Shown: in pieces, positions 41,871 through 49,890 of the stretch
How positions within the stretch are numbered: position 1 is the first letter of the stretch
Layout of the letters: the number at the start of each line of letters is the position of its first letter
Assembly (NCBI GenBank): GCA_025456425.1
Contig: JALOKP010000006.1
Coordinates: 1 to 49,890 of the forward strand
Source: Acidobacteriota bacterium
GTDB taxonomy: Bacteria; Acidobacteriota; Polarisedimenticolia; J045
Direction of reading: 5' to 3'
Length of the DNA stretch: 49,890 nt
Notes under the pieces: generated by a model
Database searches by the model: none
What the model saw: only the letters and a program-made list of their open reading frames with translations
What the model was told of the DNA's origin: nothing
Translations under genes and position numbers: made by a program

Positions 41871-42335
41871 ATGCAGATCATCCTTCGCGAGGACGTGCCC
41901 CATCTCGGCCGCCGCGGCGACATCGTCAAGGTCGCCGACGGCTACGCCCGCAACTACCTGCTTCCCAAGCGGCTCGCCTACCTGGTGACCCCCGGGATCA
42001 GCAAGCAGATCGAGACCGAGGGCCGCGCCCGGACCGCCCGCGACGCCCGCGAGCGCCGCGACGCTGAGTCGCTGGCCCAGCAGTTGCGCGACGTGCAGGT
42101 GCTGCGGTTGTTCCGCAGGGCCGGCGAGACGGGCGTGTTCTACGGCTCGGTCACTGCGGCCGACATCGCCGAGGCGCTGGCGACCCGCGGCTTCACGGTC
42201 GACAAGCGCAGCGTCCGGCTCGACGATCCGATCAAGAAGCCGGGCACCTACCGGGTCCCGATCCACGTCTTCCGCGACGTCAACGTCGAGCTGGTCGTGG
42301 AGGTCGAGCCGGAGGACGCCGCGGCGACGCCGTGA
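41871..42335 (+). CDS. rplI: Ribosomal protein bL9
   Basis: 154 residues. MQIILREDVPHLGRRGDIVKVADGYARNYLLPKRLAYLVTP is the N-terminal L9 domain. A long helix follows and then the C-terminal domain (LFRRAGETGVFYGSVTAADIAEAL, VDKRSVRLDDPIKKPGTYRVPIHVFRDV). Standard length. The stop overlaps the next gene's GTG. Confidence 0.97.
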   Translation: MQIILREDVPHLGRRGDIVKVADGYARNYLLPKRLAYLVTPGISKQIETEGRARTARDARERRDAESLAQQLRDVQVLRLFRRAGETGVFYGSVTAADIAEALATRGFTVDKRSVRLDDPIKKPGTYRVPIHVFRDVNVELVVEVEPEDAAATP

Positions 42336-42856
42336 GCACTCCGGCCAGGGCTCCGGGTGGGAAGCGCGAGCCGGGCGGCACGAAGGCGCCCGTCCGGCTC
42401 GACGCCTCCCAGATCGGGCGCGGACTCGCGGCCGCGGCGGCGGGCTGGCTGCTGCCCGGGCTCGGGCATTGGGTCGTCGGCGCGCGCGGCAAGGCGCTGG
42501 TCTTCTTCGCGATCGTTACCGCCACGATCACGACCGGCTTCGCCCTGGGTGGGAACCTCTCGGTGGTCGATCCCCGGACGCCGGTGATCTCCCGGCTGCA
42601 GGTTGCGACCAACCTCGCGCTGGGCCCGGTCGAGCCGGTCATGCGCGCCGTGCTGTACGGCTCGCTCGCCTACCGCGGCGATGAGTCGTTCGTCCCCGGC
42701 CCGCAGCGCCGGGCGCTCGAACTGCGCCGGGCGCGCGCGCTGGGGCGGCCCTTCAGCGCCTTCGGCACCACGTACCTGCTCACCGCCGGTCTGTTGAACA
42801 TCCTGCTCCTGCTCGACGCGTGGGACATCGCGATCGGGCGGAAGTCCAGGGACTGA
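42332..42856 (+). CDS. Small polytopic membrane protein (DUF6677-like)
   Basis: 174 residues from the GTG at 42332, overlapping rplI by 4 bases. After a basic N-terminus come about three membrane helices: LAAAAAGWLLPGLGHWVVG, ALVFFAIVTATITTGFALGG and TTYLLTAGLLNILLLLDAWDIAIG. The GWLLPGLGHWVVGARGKAL motif is typical of a family of unknown function often placed after rplI. No catalytic motif is seen; a role in the cell envelope is only inferred. Confidence 0.75.
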   Translation: MSTPARAPGGKREPGGTKAPVRLDASQIGRGLAAAAAGWLLPGLGHWVVGARGKALVFFAIVTATITTGFALGGNLSVVDPRTPVISRLQVATNLALGPVEPVMRAVLYGSLAYRGDESFVPGPQRRALELRRARALGRPFSAFGTTYLLTAGLLNILLLLDAWDIAIGRKSRD

Positions 42857-42870
42857 GCGCCGAGGCCGCC

Positions 42871-43035
42871 GTGCTGCTGCTGCTCAACCTGGTCTGGTTC
42901 GCCACGCTGGTGAGCGTCTTCTTCGCGACGCTCGCCGGGCGGAAGGAACGCCGTCTCAAGCTGGGGCTCACCATCTGGGGCGCGATGGTGGTCGGCAGCG
43001 TCGTGCTCGCGCTGCTCATGGCCCCGATCAGCTGA
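42871..43035 (+). CDS. Small two-helix membrane protein
   Basis: About 54 residues from the GTG at 42871: MLLLLNLVWFATLVSVFFATLAG, a basic loop RKERRLKLGL, and a second helix IWGAMVVGSVVLALLMAP. Earlier in-frame starts would lie within the previous gene. No family recognised. Its position between two envelope genes, with short gaps on both sides, supports it being real. Confidence 0.6.
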   Translation: MLLLLNLVWFATLVSVFFATLAGRKERRLKLGLTIWGAMVVGSVVLALLMAPIS

Positions 43036-43043
43036 GGCGGGCC

Positions 43044-43439
43044 GTGGCCGGCAACCTCTCGGCCTCCCCGGTGCCCGGCGCGGGTGCCGCTCCGCGCTGG
43101 CGCCTGGCGCTGCCCCTCGGGCTGATGGCGGCGATCGCGGCGGCGTCGCACGCCCCGCTCCCGGTCGGGCTCCCCGGACCGAGCGACAAGCTGGTTCACG
43201 CCGCCGTCTTCGGCCTGCTCGCGGCGCTCTGGTTCTGGGCGCGCCGCGACGGCTCCGGGGACCGCCGCGCGGCGCTGGCCGCGGCCGCGCTGGCGACGGG
43301 GTGGGGCGCGCTCGACGAGCTGCACCAGTCCTTCGTGCCGGGGCGCGCCGCGGACGGGCTCGACCTGCTGGCCGACGCGGCCGGCGCCATCGCGGGCGCG
43401 CTGGCGGCTCGGGCGGCGGCGCGAGCGCGCGGAGCCTGA
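43044..43439 (+). CDS. VanZ-like membrane protein
   Basis: 131 residues, about four membrane helices. SDKLVHAAVFGLLAALWFWA and DELHQSFVPGRAADGLDLLADAAGAIAGAL match the VanZ family, known for a minor role in teicoplanin resistance but widespread with unknown function. The GTG at 43044 lies 8 bases after the previous stop. Confidence 0.88.
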   Translation: MAGNLSASPVPGAGAAPRWRLALPLGLMAAIAAASHAPLPVGLPGPSDKLVHAAVFGLLAALWFWARRDGSGDRRAALAAAALATGWGALDELHQSFVPGRAADGLDLLADAAGAIAGALAARAAARARGA

Positions 43440-43448
43440 GGCGGCGCG

Positions 43449-44843
43449 ATGCGGAACGTCATCGTCACCCAGAGCGTCTCGCACGCCACGCTGCTGATGC
43501 AGGCGATCGGGGCGCCGCCGGCCGACCTGCTGTTCGTCGTCGAGTCGGTCGAACTGGAGCGCTACCTCAAGCGCAAGGGCTGCGGCGTCGTGCGCGGTTC
43601 GCTGCGCTCGCGGGAGATCTACCGCCAGGTCCTGCCGGCCCAGCTGCTGGTGATCTCGCTGCGCGACGTCCGGCGGCTGCGCGGCGTGCTCGAGGCGGTC
43701 GGGCGCGAGCGGGGCGACACGCCGGTCCTGGTGCTGTCGGTCCCTCCGCTCGAGACGCTCCCCGTCGACCCCGCGGCCTACCCCTGGGCCTTCTTCGTCC
43801 CGGTCGCGTCGCAGTTCCAGGCTGCCGTCAAGACCGACATGAGGCTGGCCCGGGCGCGGGTCCGGGTGCGCCGCCTGCGCGAGGTGGTGGGGGACAACAC
43901 CCGCGCCCTGATCCTGCTGCAGGACGATCCCGATCCGGACGGCATCGCCTCCGGGCTGGCCCTGCGCACGCTGCTCGGGCGCAACCGCAGCTCGATGCCG
44001 ATGGCCTCGTTCGGCAAGGTGACCCGGCCCGAGAACATCGCGATGCTGAAGGTGCTCGACATCGAGATCCGCGAGATCGGGCCGGAAGATCTCGCGAGCT
44101 GGGACCGGGTCGTGATGGTGGACGTCCAGCCGCCGCACCTGCGCCGGCCGCTGCCGAGGGTCGACGCGGTGGTCGACCACCACCCGGCGCAGACCTCGTA
44201 CGATGCCCGCTACATCGACGTCCGCAATCACTACGGCGCGACCGCCACGATCCTGCTCGAGTACCTCCGGGCCGAGGGGATCAAGGTCAACGAGCGGCTG
44301 GCGACCGCCATGCTCTACGCGATCCGCACCGATACGCTGCTGCTCGACCGCCCGGTGACCGACGCCGACATCGAGGCCTTCACCTATCTCTACGCGCGGG
44401 CCAACATCAACTGGATCCGGAAGATCGAGCGGCCCGCCCTGCCGCGCGAAACGCTCGTCTCGTTCGCCGAGGGGCTGCGGACCGCGCGGATCGAGGACAA
44501 GGTGCTCTTCAGCCACCTCGGTCCGGTCATGCGCGAGGACATCGTCCCGCAGCTGGCCGACTTCTGCCTGCAGGTCGAGGGGGTCGACTGGTCGGCCGTC
44601 TCGGGCGTCTTCGAGAACGAGCTGATCATCTCGGTACGGAACGTCGGGTTCGTGCAGAAGGCCGGGACCGCGGTCAAGTCGGCCTACGCCGAGTTCGGCT
44701 CGGCCGGCGGGCACCGTTCGATGGCGAAGGCGGTCCTGCCGCTGGTGCGGCTGCCGCTCCCGCCGGGTCCCGAGCTCTACCGGCTGCTCGAGGACCGGCT
44801 GCTCGGCGTACTGCGCGGCGCGTCGCCTTCCGGCAACGGCTGA
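43449..44843 (+). CDS. DHH/DHHA1 phosphoesterase with N-terminal Rossmann-like domain
   Basis: 464 residues. Residues 1-125 look like a TrkA-N/RCK-type Rossmann domain (MRNVIVTQSVSHATLLMQA, LLFVVESVELERYLKRKG). The DHH part has LQDDPDPDGIASGLALRTLL (about 157), VVMVDVQPPH and VDAVVDHHPAQTS (DHH, about 237), and the DHHA1 end has GSAGGHRSMAKAVLPL. NrnA-like members degrade nanoRNA or cyclic dinucleotides. The DPDGI motif is common in the archaeal-type branch. Overlaps the opposite-strand gene by 67 bases at its 3' end. Confidence 0.85.
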   Translation: MRNVIVTQSVSHATLLMQAIGAPPADLLFVVESVELERYLKRKGCGVVRGSLRSREIYRQVLPAQLLVISLRDVRRLRGVLEAVGRERGDTPVLVLSVPPLETLPVDPAAYPWAFFVPVASQFQAAVKTDMRLARARVRVRRLREVVGDNTRALILLQDDPDPDGIASGLALRTLLGRNRSSMPMASFGKVTRPENIAMLKVLDIEIREIGPEDLASWDRVVMVDVQPPHLRRPLPRVDAVVDHHPAQTSYDARYIDVRNHYGATATILLEYLRAEGIKVNERLATAMLYAIRTDTLLLDRPVTDADIEAFTYLYARANINWIRKIERPALPRETLVSFAEGLRTARIEDKVLFSHLGPVMREDIVPQLADFCLQVEGVDWSAVSGVFENELIISVRNVGFVQKAGTAVKSAYAEFGSAGGHRSMAKAVLPLVRLPLPPGPELYRLLEDRLLGVLRGASPSGNG

Positions 44844-46063
44844 GCCGCGCCCCCCGCGGCGCCCTTGCTGGCGACCTTCAGGGCGTAGCCGCGCAGGACC
44901 GAGGTCTTCGACGGCGAGCGGCTGGTCGCGACGGCCAGCACGTCGCCGGCGATCGCCGGTGCGGCGACCACGCGCTGCTCCTCCCCCAGGTCGATCCGTC
45001 CAGCGGATCGCCCCTCGACCAGGTCGAAGAAGAGGATCGTCGGCGCGGTCGAGGGCTGCAGCGCGGCAAAGACCCTCCAGCGCACGGGCGTCGTCTCGAG
45101 CCGGTGGCCCGCGCGGGCCCGCCAGACGAGGTGGCCGTTCCGGGACTCGAAGGCGTAGAGGAAGGTATCCCAGCTGGGGACCAGGACCAGTGGCGGCGCG
45201 AACAGCGGCGCGGCCGAGACGGGCCCGCCGAGGCGCTGCTCCCAGTCCAGCGCGAAGCGCATCGTGCCCTGGCGCAGCGGACGCACGCGCCAGGCCGCGA
45301 CGCCGCGCTCGCGGGCCGCGACCGCCACTCCGTCCGTGACCGCGACCGTCGAGGGCTCGATCCCGCGCGGGGCGTTGCGGCGCGGCAGCGCGCCGATCCG
45401 GGCTGCCCGCCGCTCGGGGCCGATCGCGGCGATGACCTCGCCCTCGATCCGCACCAGCGGCGGCGCGATCTCCTGCTGCATCTCGATCGTGCCGGTCCGG
45501 GCCGCCGCGGCGTCGAAGACGGCGATCCGCCCCCGCGGCAGCGGGACGTACCAGTGCGCGCCGTCGCCGGCGCGGGCCGGCATCGCGAGCGGCGGGCCGA
45601 CGGGCGGCTCCTCCAGCGGCGCGGCGGCGAGCGCGGCGCCGCTGGAGGGAGAGAACAGCTCGAAGCGCGCCGACCCGTCCCCCTCCACGCCGGCCCAGGC
45701 GAGCGGGAAGGGATCGTTCAGCGCGACCGGGGCGGCGGGAAGGGGGGCGGACTCGAGCCCGCTGACGGCCCGCCCCTCGCGGCGCCAGGCCAGGGAGCCG
45801 TCCGCGCCGCGCCGCGCCTCCAGCGCGCCACTGACCGGGACCAGGAAGAGCGCCTCTGGCGCGGCGCCGGGTGCCGCCGCGCCCCCCGCCGCGGGGAGCG
45901 CGCGCAGTGCGCCACTCGCCATCCCGTCGAGTTCGATCGTCCAGGCCTCGGTCGCTTCCACCGTCGGGACCCCGGAGGGACCGGCGGCGCGGCCGGGGGA
46001 GACGGCGAGGGCGATAGCCAGGACGAGCGTCGCAAGGCTGGGGCGCGGGACGGGCGCGAACAT
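44777..46063 (-). CDS. Exported PQQ-type beta-propeller protein
   Basis: 428 residues with a signal peptide (LATLVLAIALAVSPGRAAG). Repeats of the WD/PQQ type are visible: GSLAWRREGRAV, RGRIAVFDAAA, PSWDTFLYAFESRNGHLVWRARAGH. This resembles BamB-like or quinoprotein-type propellers acting in the periplasm. No heme or catalytic motif was seen. The last 20 residues are Ser/Arg/Pro-rich and lie opposite the DHH gene end. Divergent from hisS with a 90-base gap. Confidence 0.75.
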   Translation of the reverse strand: MFAPVPRPSLATLVLAIALAVSPGRAAGPSGVPTVEATEAWTIELDGMASGALRALPAAGGAAAPGAAPEALFLVPVSGALEARRGADGSLAWRREGRAVSGLESAPLPAAPVALNDPFPLAWAGVEGDGSARFELFSPSSGAALAAAPLEEPPVGPPLAMPARAGDGAHWYVPLPRGRIAVFDAAAARTGTIEMQQEIAPPLVRIEGEVIAAIGPERRAARIGALPRRNAPRGIEPSTVAVTDGVAVAARERGVAAWRVRPLRQGTMRFALDWEQRLGGPVSAAPLFAPPLVLVPSWDTFLYAFESRNGHLVWRARAGHRLETTPVRWRVFAALQPSTAPTILFFDLVEGRSAGRIDLGEEQRVVAAPAIAGDVLAVATSRSPSKTSVLRGYALKVASKGAAGGAAQPLPEGDAPRSTPSSRSSSSR

Positions 46064-46083
46064 CGGCGAAGGTTACCCCGGAA

Positions 46084-46097
46084 CCCCCGCGCGGGGG
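46084..46097. promoter_or_regulatory. 14-bp perfect palindrome upstream of hisS
   Basis: CCCCCGCGCGGGGG lies in the 90-base divergent gap between the propeller gene and hisS, about 20 bases before the -10. It may be an operator; in GC-rich DNA chance palindromes of this type are common. Confidence 0.25.
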
Positions 46098-46116
46098 CGC
46101 GCCGCCGCGCGTGCCG

Positions 46117-46122
46117 TAGAAT
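46117..46122 (+). promoter_or_regulatory. Candidate -10 element of the hisS-aspS operon
   Basis: TAGAAT followed by GCGGGGC, 31 bases before the hisS GTG. No good -35; the palindrome at 46084-46097 occupies the region just upstream of the expected -35. Confidence 0.45.
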
Positions 46123-46153
46123 GCGGGGCTCGCGCCCTTCCCGGAGGATCGTC

Positions 46154-47399
46154 GTGCCCGCCCGCTACCAGACGCTTCGCGGCTTCCGTGACCTGCTGCC
46201 GGGCGAGACCGAGCACTGGCAGCGCCTCGAGGCCGGGGCGCGCGAGCTGTTCCGCCGCTACGCCTTCCGCGAGATCCGCCCGCCGCACCTCGAGGCGACC
46301 GAGCTGTTCGTGCGCTCGGTGGGCGAGGCGACCGACATCGTCGGGAAGGAGATGTTCACGATGGACGCCGGCGAGGGGGAAACGGTGACTCTCCGGCCGG
46401 AAATCACCGCCTCGGTCTGCCGCGCCTACGTCCAGAACGCGCTCGACCGGGCCGGGCTGTCGCGCTTCTTCTACATCGGGCCGGCCTTCCGCAAGGAGCG
46501 GCCGCAGAAGGGGCGGCTCCGGCAGTTCCACCAGGCGGGGGTCGAGGTGCTGGGCGAGGCCTCGCCCGAGACCGACGTCGAGGTGATCGCGGTCGGGGTG
46601 GACCTCGTGACGCTGGCGGGCGTGAAGGAGTGGCGCCTGCTGCTCAACAGCATCGGCGACCCGGCCTGCCGGCCGGCCTACCGCGCGGCGCTGGTCGCCT
46701 TTCTCGAGGCGCGGCGGGAGCTGCTCTGCGGCGAGTGCCAGGACCGGATCGAGCGCAACCCGCTGCGCGTGCTGGACTGCAAGAAGGAGCCCTGCCAGGC
46801 CGCGACGGCCGGAGCGCCGGCGACGGTCGACCACCTCTGCGAAGCCTGCCGCGAGCACTTCGCCGGCGTGCGGCGCGGGCTCGACGCGCTCGACATCCGC
46901 TACGAGCTGACGCCGCGGCTGGTGCGCGGCCTCGACTACTACGTCCGCACCACCTTCGAGATCCAGGCCGGAGGGCTCGGCTCGCAGAACGCGGTGCTGG
47001 GGGGCGGCCGCTACGACGACCTCGTGCGGGAACTCGGCGGCGGCGACGTGCCGGCTGCTGATCGCCGCCGGCCGGGAGGGCGACCCGGCGCCCGCCGAGC
47101 TGGAGGTCTTCGTGGTGACGCTCGGGGAGCGGGCGCGCGAGTGCGCCCTGCCGCTGGTCCAGGCGTTGCGCGGGCAGGGGCTCGCGGTGAACTGGGACCC
47201 GGCAGGACGCGGCCTCGGCGGGCAGATGAAGCGCGCAGGGCGGTCCGGCGCGCGGTTCGCGGTGCTGGTCGGGGACGACGAGCTGGACCGCGGGAAGGCG
47301 ACGCTGAAGGACCTCGCGAGCGGCGAGCAGGGCGAGGGGCCGCTCGACCCCTGCGAGTTGGCGCGCCTTGTGCGCGGGAAGATGGAGACGAGAGGATGA
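46154..47399 (+). pseudogene. hisS: Histidyl-tRNA synthetase, frameshifted with motif 3 deleted
   Basis: Start GTG at 46154 after GGAGG. The first 299 codons are normal HisRS: motif 1 region, TLRPEITASVCRAYVQN, YIGPAFRKERPQKGRLRQFHQAGVEVLG (motif 2), LVRGLDYYVRTTFEI, GGGRYDDLVRELGG. At about 47051 the frame shifts by +1: GDVP should lead into the class II motif 3 (consensus GxGxGxxR), but the sequence jumps to RLLIAAGREGDPAP. The anticodon-binding domain then continues normally to the TGA at 47397-47399, which overlaps aspS. About 29 bases are missing, between two CCGG copies. An assembly error is as likely as a real deletion. Confidence 0.9.
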
Positions 47400-49156
47400 G
47401 CGGCGAGCGGCGGGAACGGACCTGGTGCGGCAGCCTGCGCCCGGAGCACGAGGGGCGGGCGGTCCGGCTGAACGGCTGGATGCACCGGCGGCGCGACTTC
47501 GGGGGGCTGGTGTTCGTCGACGTGCGCGACCGCAGCGGGATCGTGCAGGTCGTCTTCGACCCCGCGTCGGGCGCGCTGCACGAGCGGGCCGGCTCGCTGC
47601 GGCCCGAGACGTGCATGGAGATCGAAGGCGTCGTCGTCCCCCGCACTCCCGAGAACGTCAACCCGAAGATGGCGACCGGCGGGGTCGAGGTGCGGGCCGC
47701 GGCGCTCACCGTGCTCTCCGAGTCGGACGACCTGCCGCTGCAGCCTGCGGGGGTCCAGGTCCCCAGTGAGGAATCGCGCCTGACCTGGCGCTATCTCGAC
47801 ATCCGGCGCGAGGGGATGAGGGACGCGCTGGGCTTCCGCTCCGAGATGACGCGCGCGATCCGCGAGGTCCTGCACGGCGAGGGGTTCTGGGAGGTCGAGA
47901 CGCCGATCCTGACCAAGTCGACGCCGGAGGGGGCGCGCGACTACCTCGTCCCGTCGCGGATCCACGCCGGGCAGTTCTACGCGCTGCCGCAGAGCCCGCA
48001 GCTCTTCAAGCAGCTGCTGATGATCGGCGGGATCGAGCGCTACTACCAGATCGCGCGCTGCTTCCGCGACGAGGACCTGCGCGCCGACCGGCAGCCCGAG
48101 TTCACGCAGGTCGACATCGAGATGGCGTTCGTCGACCGGGACGACGTGATCGCGGTGGTCGAGAAGATCTTCGACCGCGCGGCCGAGCTGGCCGGCTGGA
48201 GCGTGCGCTCGCCCTTCCCGCGGATGACCTGGCAGGAGGCGATGGATCGCTTCGGCGTCGATCGCCCCGACCTGCGCTTCGGGATGGAGATCCGGGACGT
48301 CACGCCCGCGGCCGGGGCCTCGGCCTTCACCGTCTTCCAGCGTGCGGTCGGGGAGGGGGGCGTCGTGCGCGGGCTCGCCGTCCCGGGCGGCGCGGCCTGG
48401 ACGCGCAAGAAGGTCGACGGCGCGGAAGCGCGCGCCAAGGAGCTGGGCGCGGCGGGGCTGGTCTGGCTGAAGCGCGGCCCGGAGGGGGTCACGGGGCCGG
48501 CGGTCAAGGGGCTTGGCCCGGACGCGGCCACGGGGCTGGCTGCGGCGGTCGGCGCGGGGGAGGGAGACCTCGCGTTGCTGGTCGCGGGACCGCTGGCGAT
48601 GGTGCGCGCGGTCCTCGGCCAGCTGCGGCTCGAGGTCGCGAAGGACGAGGGGCAGATCCCGGCCGACGCGCACGCGCTGACCTGGGTCGTCGACTTTCCG
48701 CTGGTCGAGTGGGACAAGGACGCGCAGCGCTGGTTCGCGATGCACCACCCGTTCACCTCGCCGCGGGTCGAGGACCTCGACCGGCTGGAGAGCGAGCCCG
48801 GCAGCGTGCTGGCGCGGGCCTACGACATCGTGCTCGACGGCACCGAGATCGGCGGCGGCTCGATCCGGATCCACCGCCCCGACGTGCAGTCGCGGATCTT
48901 CCGGCTGCTCGGGATGGACGAGGACGAGGCCCGGCGGCGCTTCGGCTTCCTGCTCGACGCGCTGCGCTTCGGCGCGCCGCCGCACGGCGGCCTGGCGCTG
49001 GGGCTCGACCGGATGGTCGCGCTGTTCCTGGGCCGCGACTCGATCCGCGACGTGATCGCCTTCCCGAAGACGACCTCGGCCTCGTGCCTGCTGACCGACG
49101 CGCCCTCGGCCGTGGACGCGCAGCAGCTCAGGGAGCTTCACCTGCGGGTGGAGTGA
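47396..49156 (+). CDS. aspS: Aspartyl-tRNA synthetase (bacterial type)
   Basis: 586 residues. OB-fold anticodon domain (GRAVRLNGWMHRRRDFGGLVFVDVRDRSG), then the class II core: YYQIARCFRDEDLRADRQPEFTQVDIEM (motif 2 region), a bacterial GAD insertion domain (about 310-420), VVDFPLVEWDKDAQRWFAMHHPFTSP, GTEIGGGSIRIH and GLALGLDRMVALFLG (motif 3). Complete. The ATG overlaps hisS as ATGA. Whether it also charges tRNA-Asn cannot be judged from the sequence alone. Confidence 0.96.
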   Translation: MSGERRERTWCGSLRPEHEGRAVRLNGWMHRRRDFGGLVFVDVRDRSGIVQVVFDPASGALHERAGSLRPETCMEIEGVVVPRTPENVNPKMATGGVEVRAAALTVLSESDDLPLQPAGVQVPSEESRLTWRYLDIRREGMRDALGFRSEMTRAIREVLHGEGFWEVETPILTKSTPEGARDYLVPSRIHAGQFYALPQSPQLFKQLLMIGGIERYYQIARCFRDEDLRADRQPEFTQVDIEMAFVDRDDVIAVVEKIFDRAAELAGWSVRSPFPRMTWQEAMDRFGVDRPDLRFGMEIRDVTPAAGASAFTVFQRAVGEGGVVRGLAVPGGAAWTRKKVDGAEARAKELGAAGLVWLKRGPEGVTGPAVKGLGPDAATGLAAAVGAGEGDLALLVAGPLAMVRAVLGQLRLEVAKDEGQIPADAHALTWVVDFPLVEWDKDAQRWFAMHHPFTSPRVEDLDRLESEPGSVLARAYDIVLDGTEIGGGSIRIHRPDVQSRIFRLLGMDEDEARRRFGFLLDALRFGAPPHGGLALGLDRMVALFLGRDSIRDVIAFPKTTSASCLLTDAPSAVDAQQLRELHLRVE

Positions 49157-49176
49157 GCGGGGCGGGACCCTCGCCG

Positions 49177-49890
49177 ATGATCGCGCTCACCAACGTCACC
49201 AAGCAGTACGGGCGGCGGGTGCTGCTAGTCGACGCCTCGTTCCAGCTCAACCCGGGCGAGAAGGTCGGGCTCGTCGGCCCCAACGGGGCCGGCAAGACGA
49301 CGGTCTTCCGGATGATCGCGGGCGAGGAGGTGCCGGACCAGGGGGAAGTCGCGGTGCCCCGGCGCGTGACCGTCGCCTACCTCCGGCAGGACGCGGAGGC
49401 GATGGCGGGCCGCTCGGTGCTCGACGAGGCGATCGCCGGCAGCGGCCGGCTCGGGGACCTGCACCACGAGCTGGCCGGGCTCGAGCACGCGCTCTCCGAC
49501 CCCGGCCGCGCGGGGGAGATCGACGCGATCCTGGCCCGCTTCGGCGAGGTGCAGGAGGAGTACCAGCAGCGCGGGGGCTACGAGCTGGAAGCCCGCGCGC
49601 GCGAGGTCCTCCACGGGCTCGGCTTCCGGGACGCGGCGATCGACGGCGACGTCGGCGCGCTGTCCGGCGGCTGGAAGATGCGCGTCGCCACGGCGAAAGT
49701 GCTGCTCGGCGACCCCGACGTCCTGCTGCTGGACGAGCCGACGAACCACCTCGACATCGAGTCGATCCTCTGGCTGGAGAAGTTCTTGGGACAGACGCGC
49801 GCGGCGCTGCTGATGACCTGCCACGACCGCGACTTCATGAACCGGGTCGTCGGCCGGATCGTCGAGATCGACGGCGGCGAGCTGGTCAGC
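49177..49890 (+). CDS. ABC-F family ATPase, N-terminal part
   Basis: 238 codons, cut by the right edge. The first ABC domain is complete: LVGPNGAGKTTVFRMIAG (Walker A), VGALSGGWKMRVATAKVLL (signature), VLLLDEPTNHLDIESILWLE (Walker B and D-loop), LLMTCHDRDFM (H-loop). The LSGGWKMR signature and lack of membrane segments indicate ABC-F, translation factors that act on the ribosome (EttA/Uup type). It begins 20 bases after aspS. Confidence 0.9.
   Translation, partial: MIALTNVTKQYGRRVLLVDASFQLNPGEKVGLVGPNGAGKTTVFRMIAGEEVPDQGEVAVPRRVTVAYLRQDAEAMAGRSVLDEAIAGSGRLGDLHHELAGLEHALSDPGRAGEIDAILARFGEVQEEYQQRGGYELEARAREVLHGLGFRDAAIDGDVGALSGGWKMRVATAKVLLGDPDVLLLDEPTNHLDIESILWLEKFLGQTRAALLMTCHDRDFMNRVVGRIVEIDGGELVS

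Noticed and set aside
43301-46153. Very long open frame running in phase from 43301 into hisS and aspS
   Set aside because: It is antisense to or out of phase with clear VanZ, DHH and propeller genes; it reflects the lack of stops in GC-rich DNA. The continuity between hisS and aspS in one frame only helps to show the hisS frameshift.

Overview
The window is about 50 kb of very GC-rich bacterial chromosome (about 70% or more by eye). It is densely coded, with many 1-4 nt stop/start overlaps. Genes point to a Gram-negative-type envelope: an apparent LolB-like lipoprotein, other lipoproteins and TPR proteins. spoVG, a sigma54 regulator, a group 3b [NiFe] hydrogenase and a variant cytochrome c maturation system fit a deep-branching anaerobe or facultative anaerobe, for example Acidobacteriota or a former deltaproteobacterial phylum. 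That placement is inference; no rRNA is present.

Region 1 (1-15202): a surface-glycan and sulfation locus. It holds a partial UDP-glucuronate decarboxylase, four family-2 glycosyltransferases, two polytopic GT-C-like proteins, two sulfotransferases, and the sulfate activation genes cysC, cysD and a cysN-cysC fusion. With the PAP phosphatase at 14216-15202 this forms a complete PAPS cycle: sulfate to APS to PAPS, transfer to a carbohydrate, and removal of PAP.

Region 2 (13740-20229): a minus-strand unit ccmE-ccmF-orf43-ccmA-ccmB-ccmC-ccmD-cysQ-lipoprotein. CcmE carries Cys in place of the heme-binding His (CxxxY) and no ccmG or ccmH is present, the hallmarks of the variant Ccm system called System I*. 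A 43-codon membrane ORF sits between ccmF and ccmA.

Region 3 (20230-20735): the only gap over 300 bases. It holds two divergent sigma70-like promoters, each preceded by one arm of a perfect 24-bp inverted repeat, then a probable small RNA ending in a strong intrinsic terminator, then a separate greA promoter.

Region 4 (20736-23504): greA, a decaprenyl-phosphate phosphoribosyltransferase-like UbiA protein, and a radical-SAM-like protein with unusual CX10CX2C cysteine spacing.

Region 5 (23538-31753): the hydrogenase operon hydBGDA, a maturation protease and a cNMP-fold protein on the minus strand; divergently, a soluble histidine kinase and an NtrC-type regulator.

Region 6 (31857-37305): an S41-like pseudoprotease with a PDZ domain, a Ser/Thr kinase, a TPR protein and a LolB-like lipoprotein.

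Region 7 (37302-49890): housekeeping genes ispE-spoVG-prs-rplY-pth, rpsF-rpsR-rplI, three membrane proteins, a DHH phosphoesterase, a beta-propeller lying antisense, hisS (frameshifted), aspS and the start of an ABC-F gene. hisS lacks about ten codons at class II motif 3, so it is either mis-assembled or inactive.
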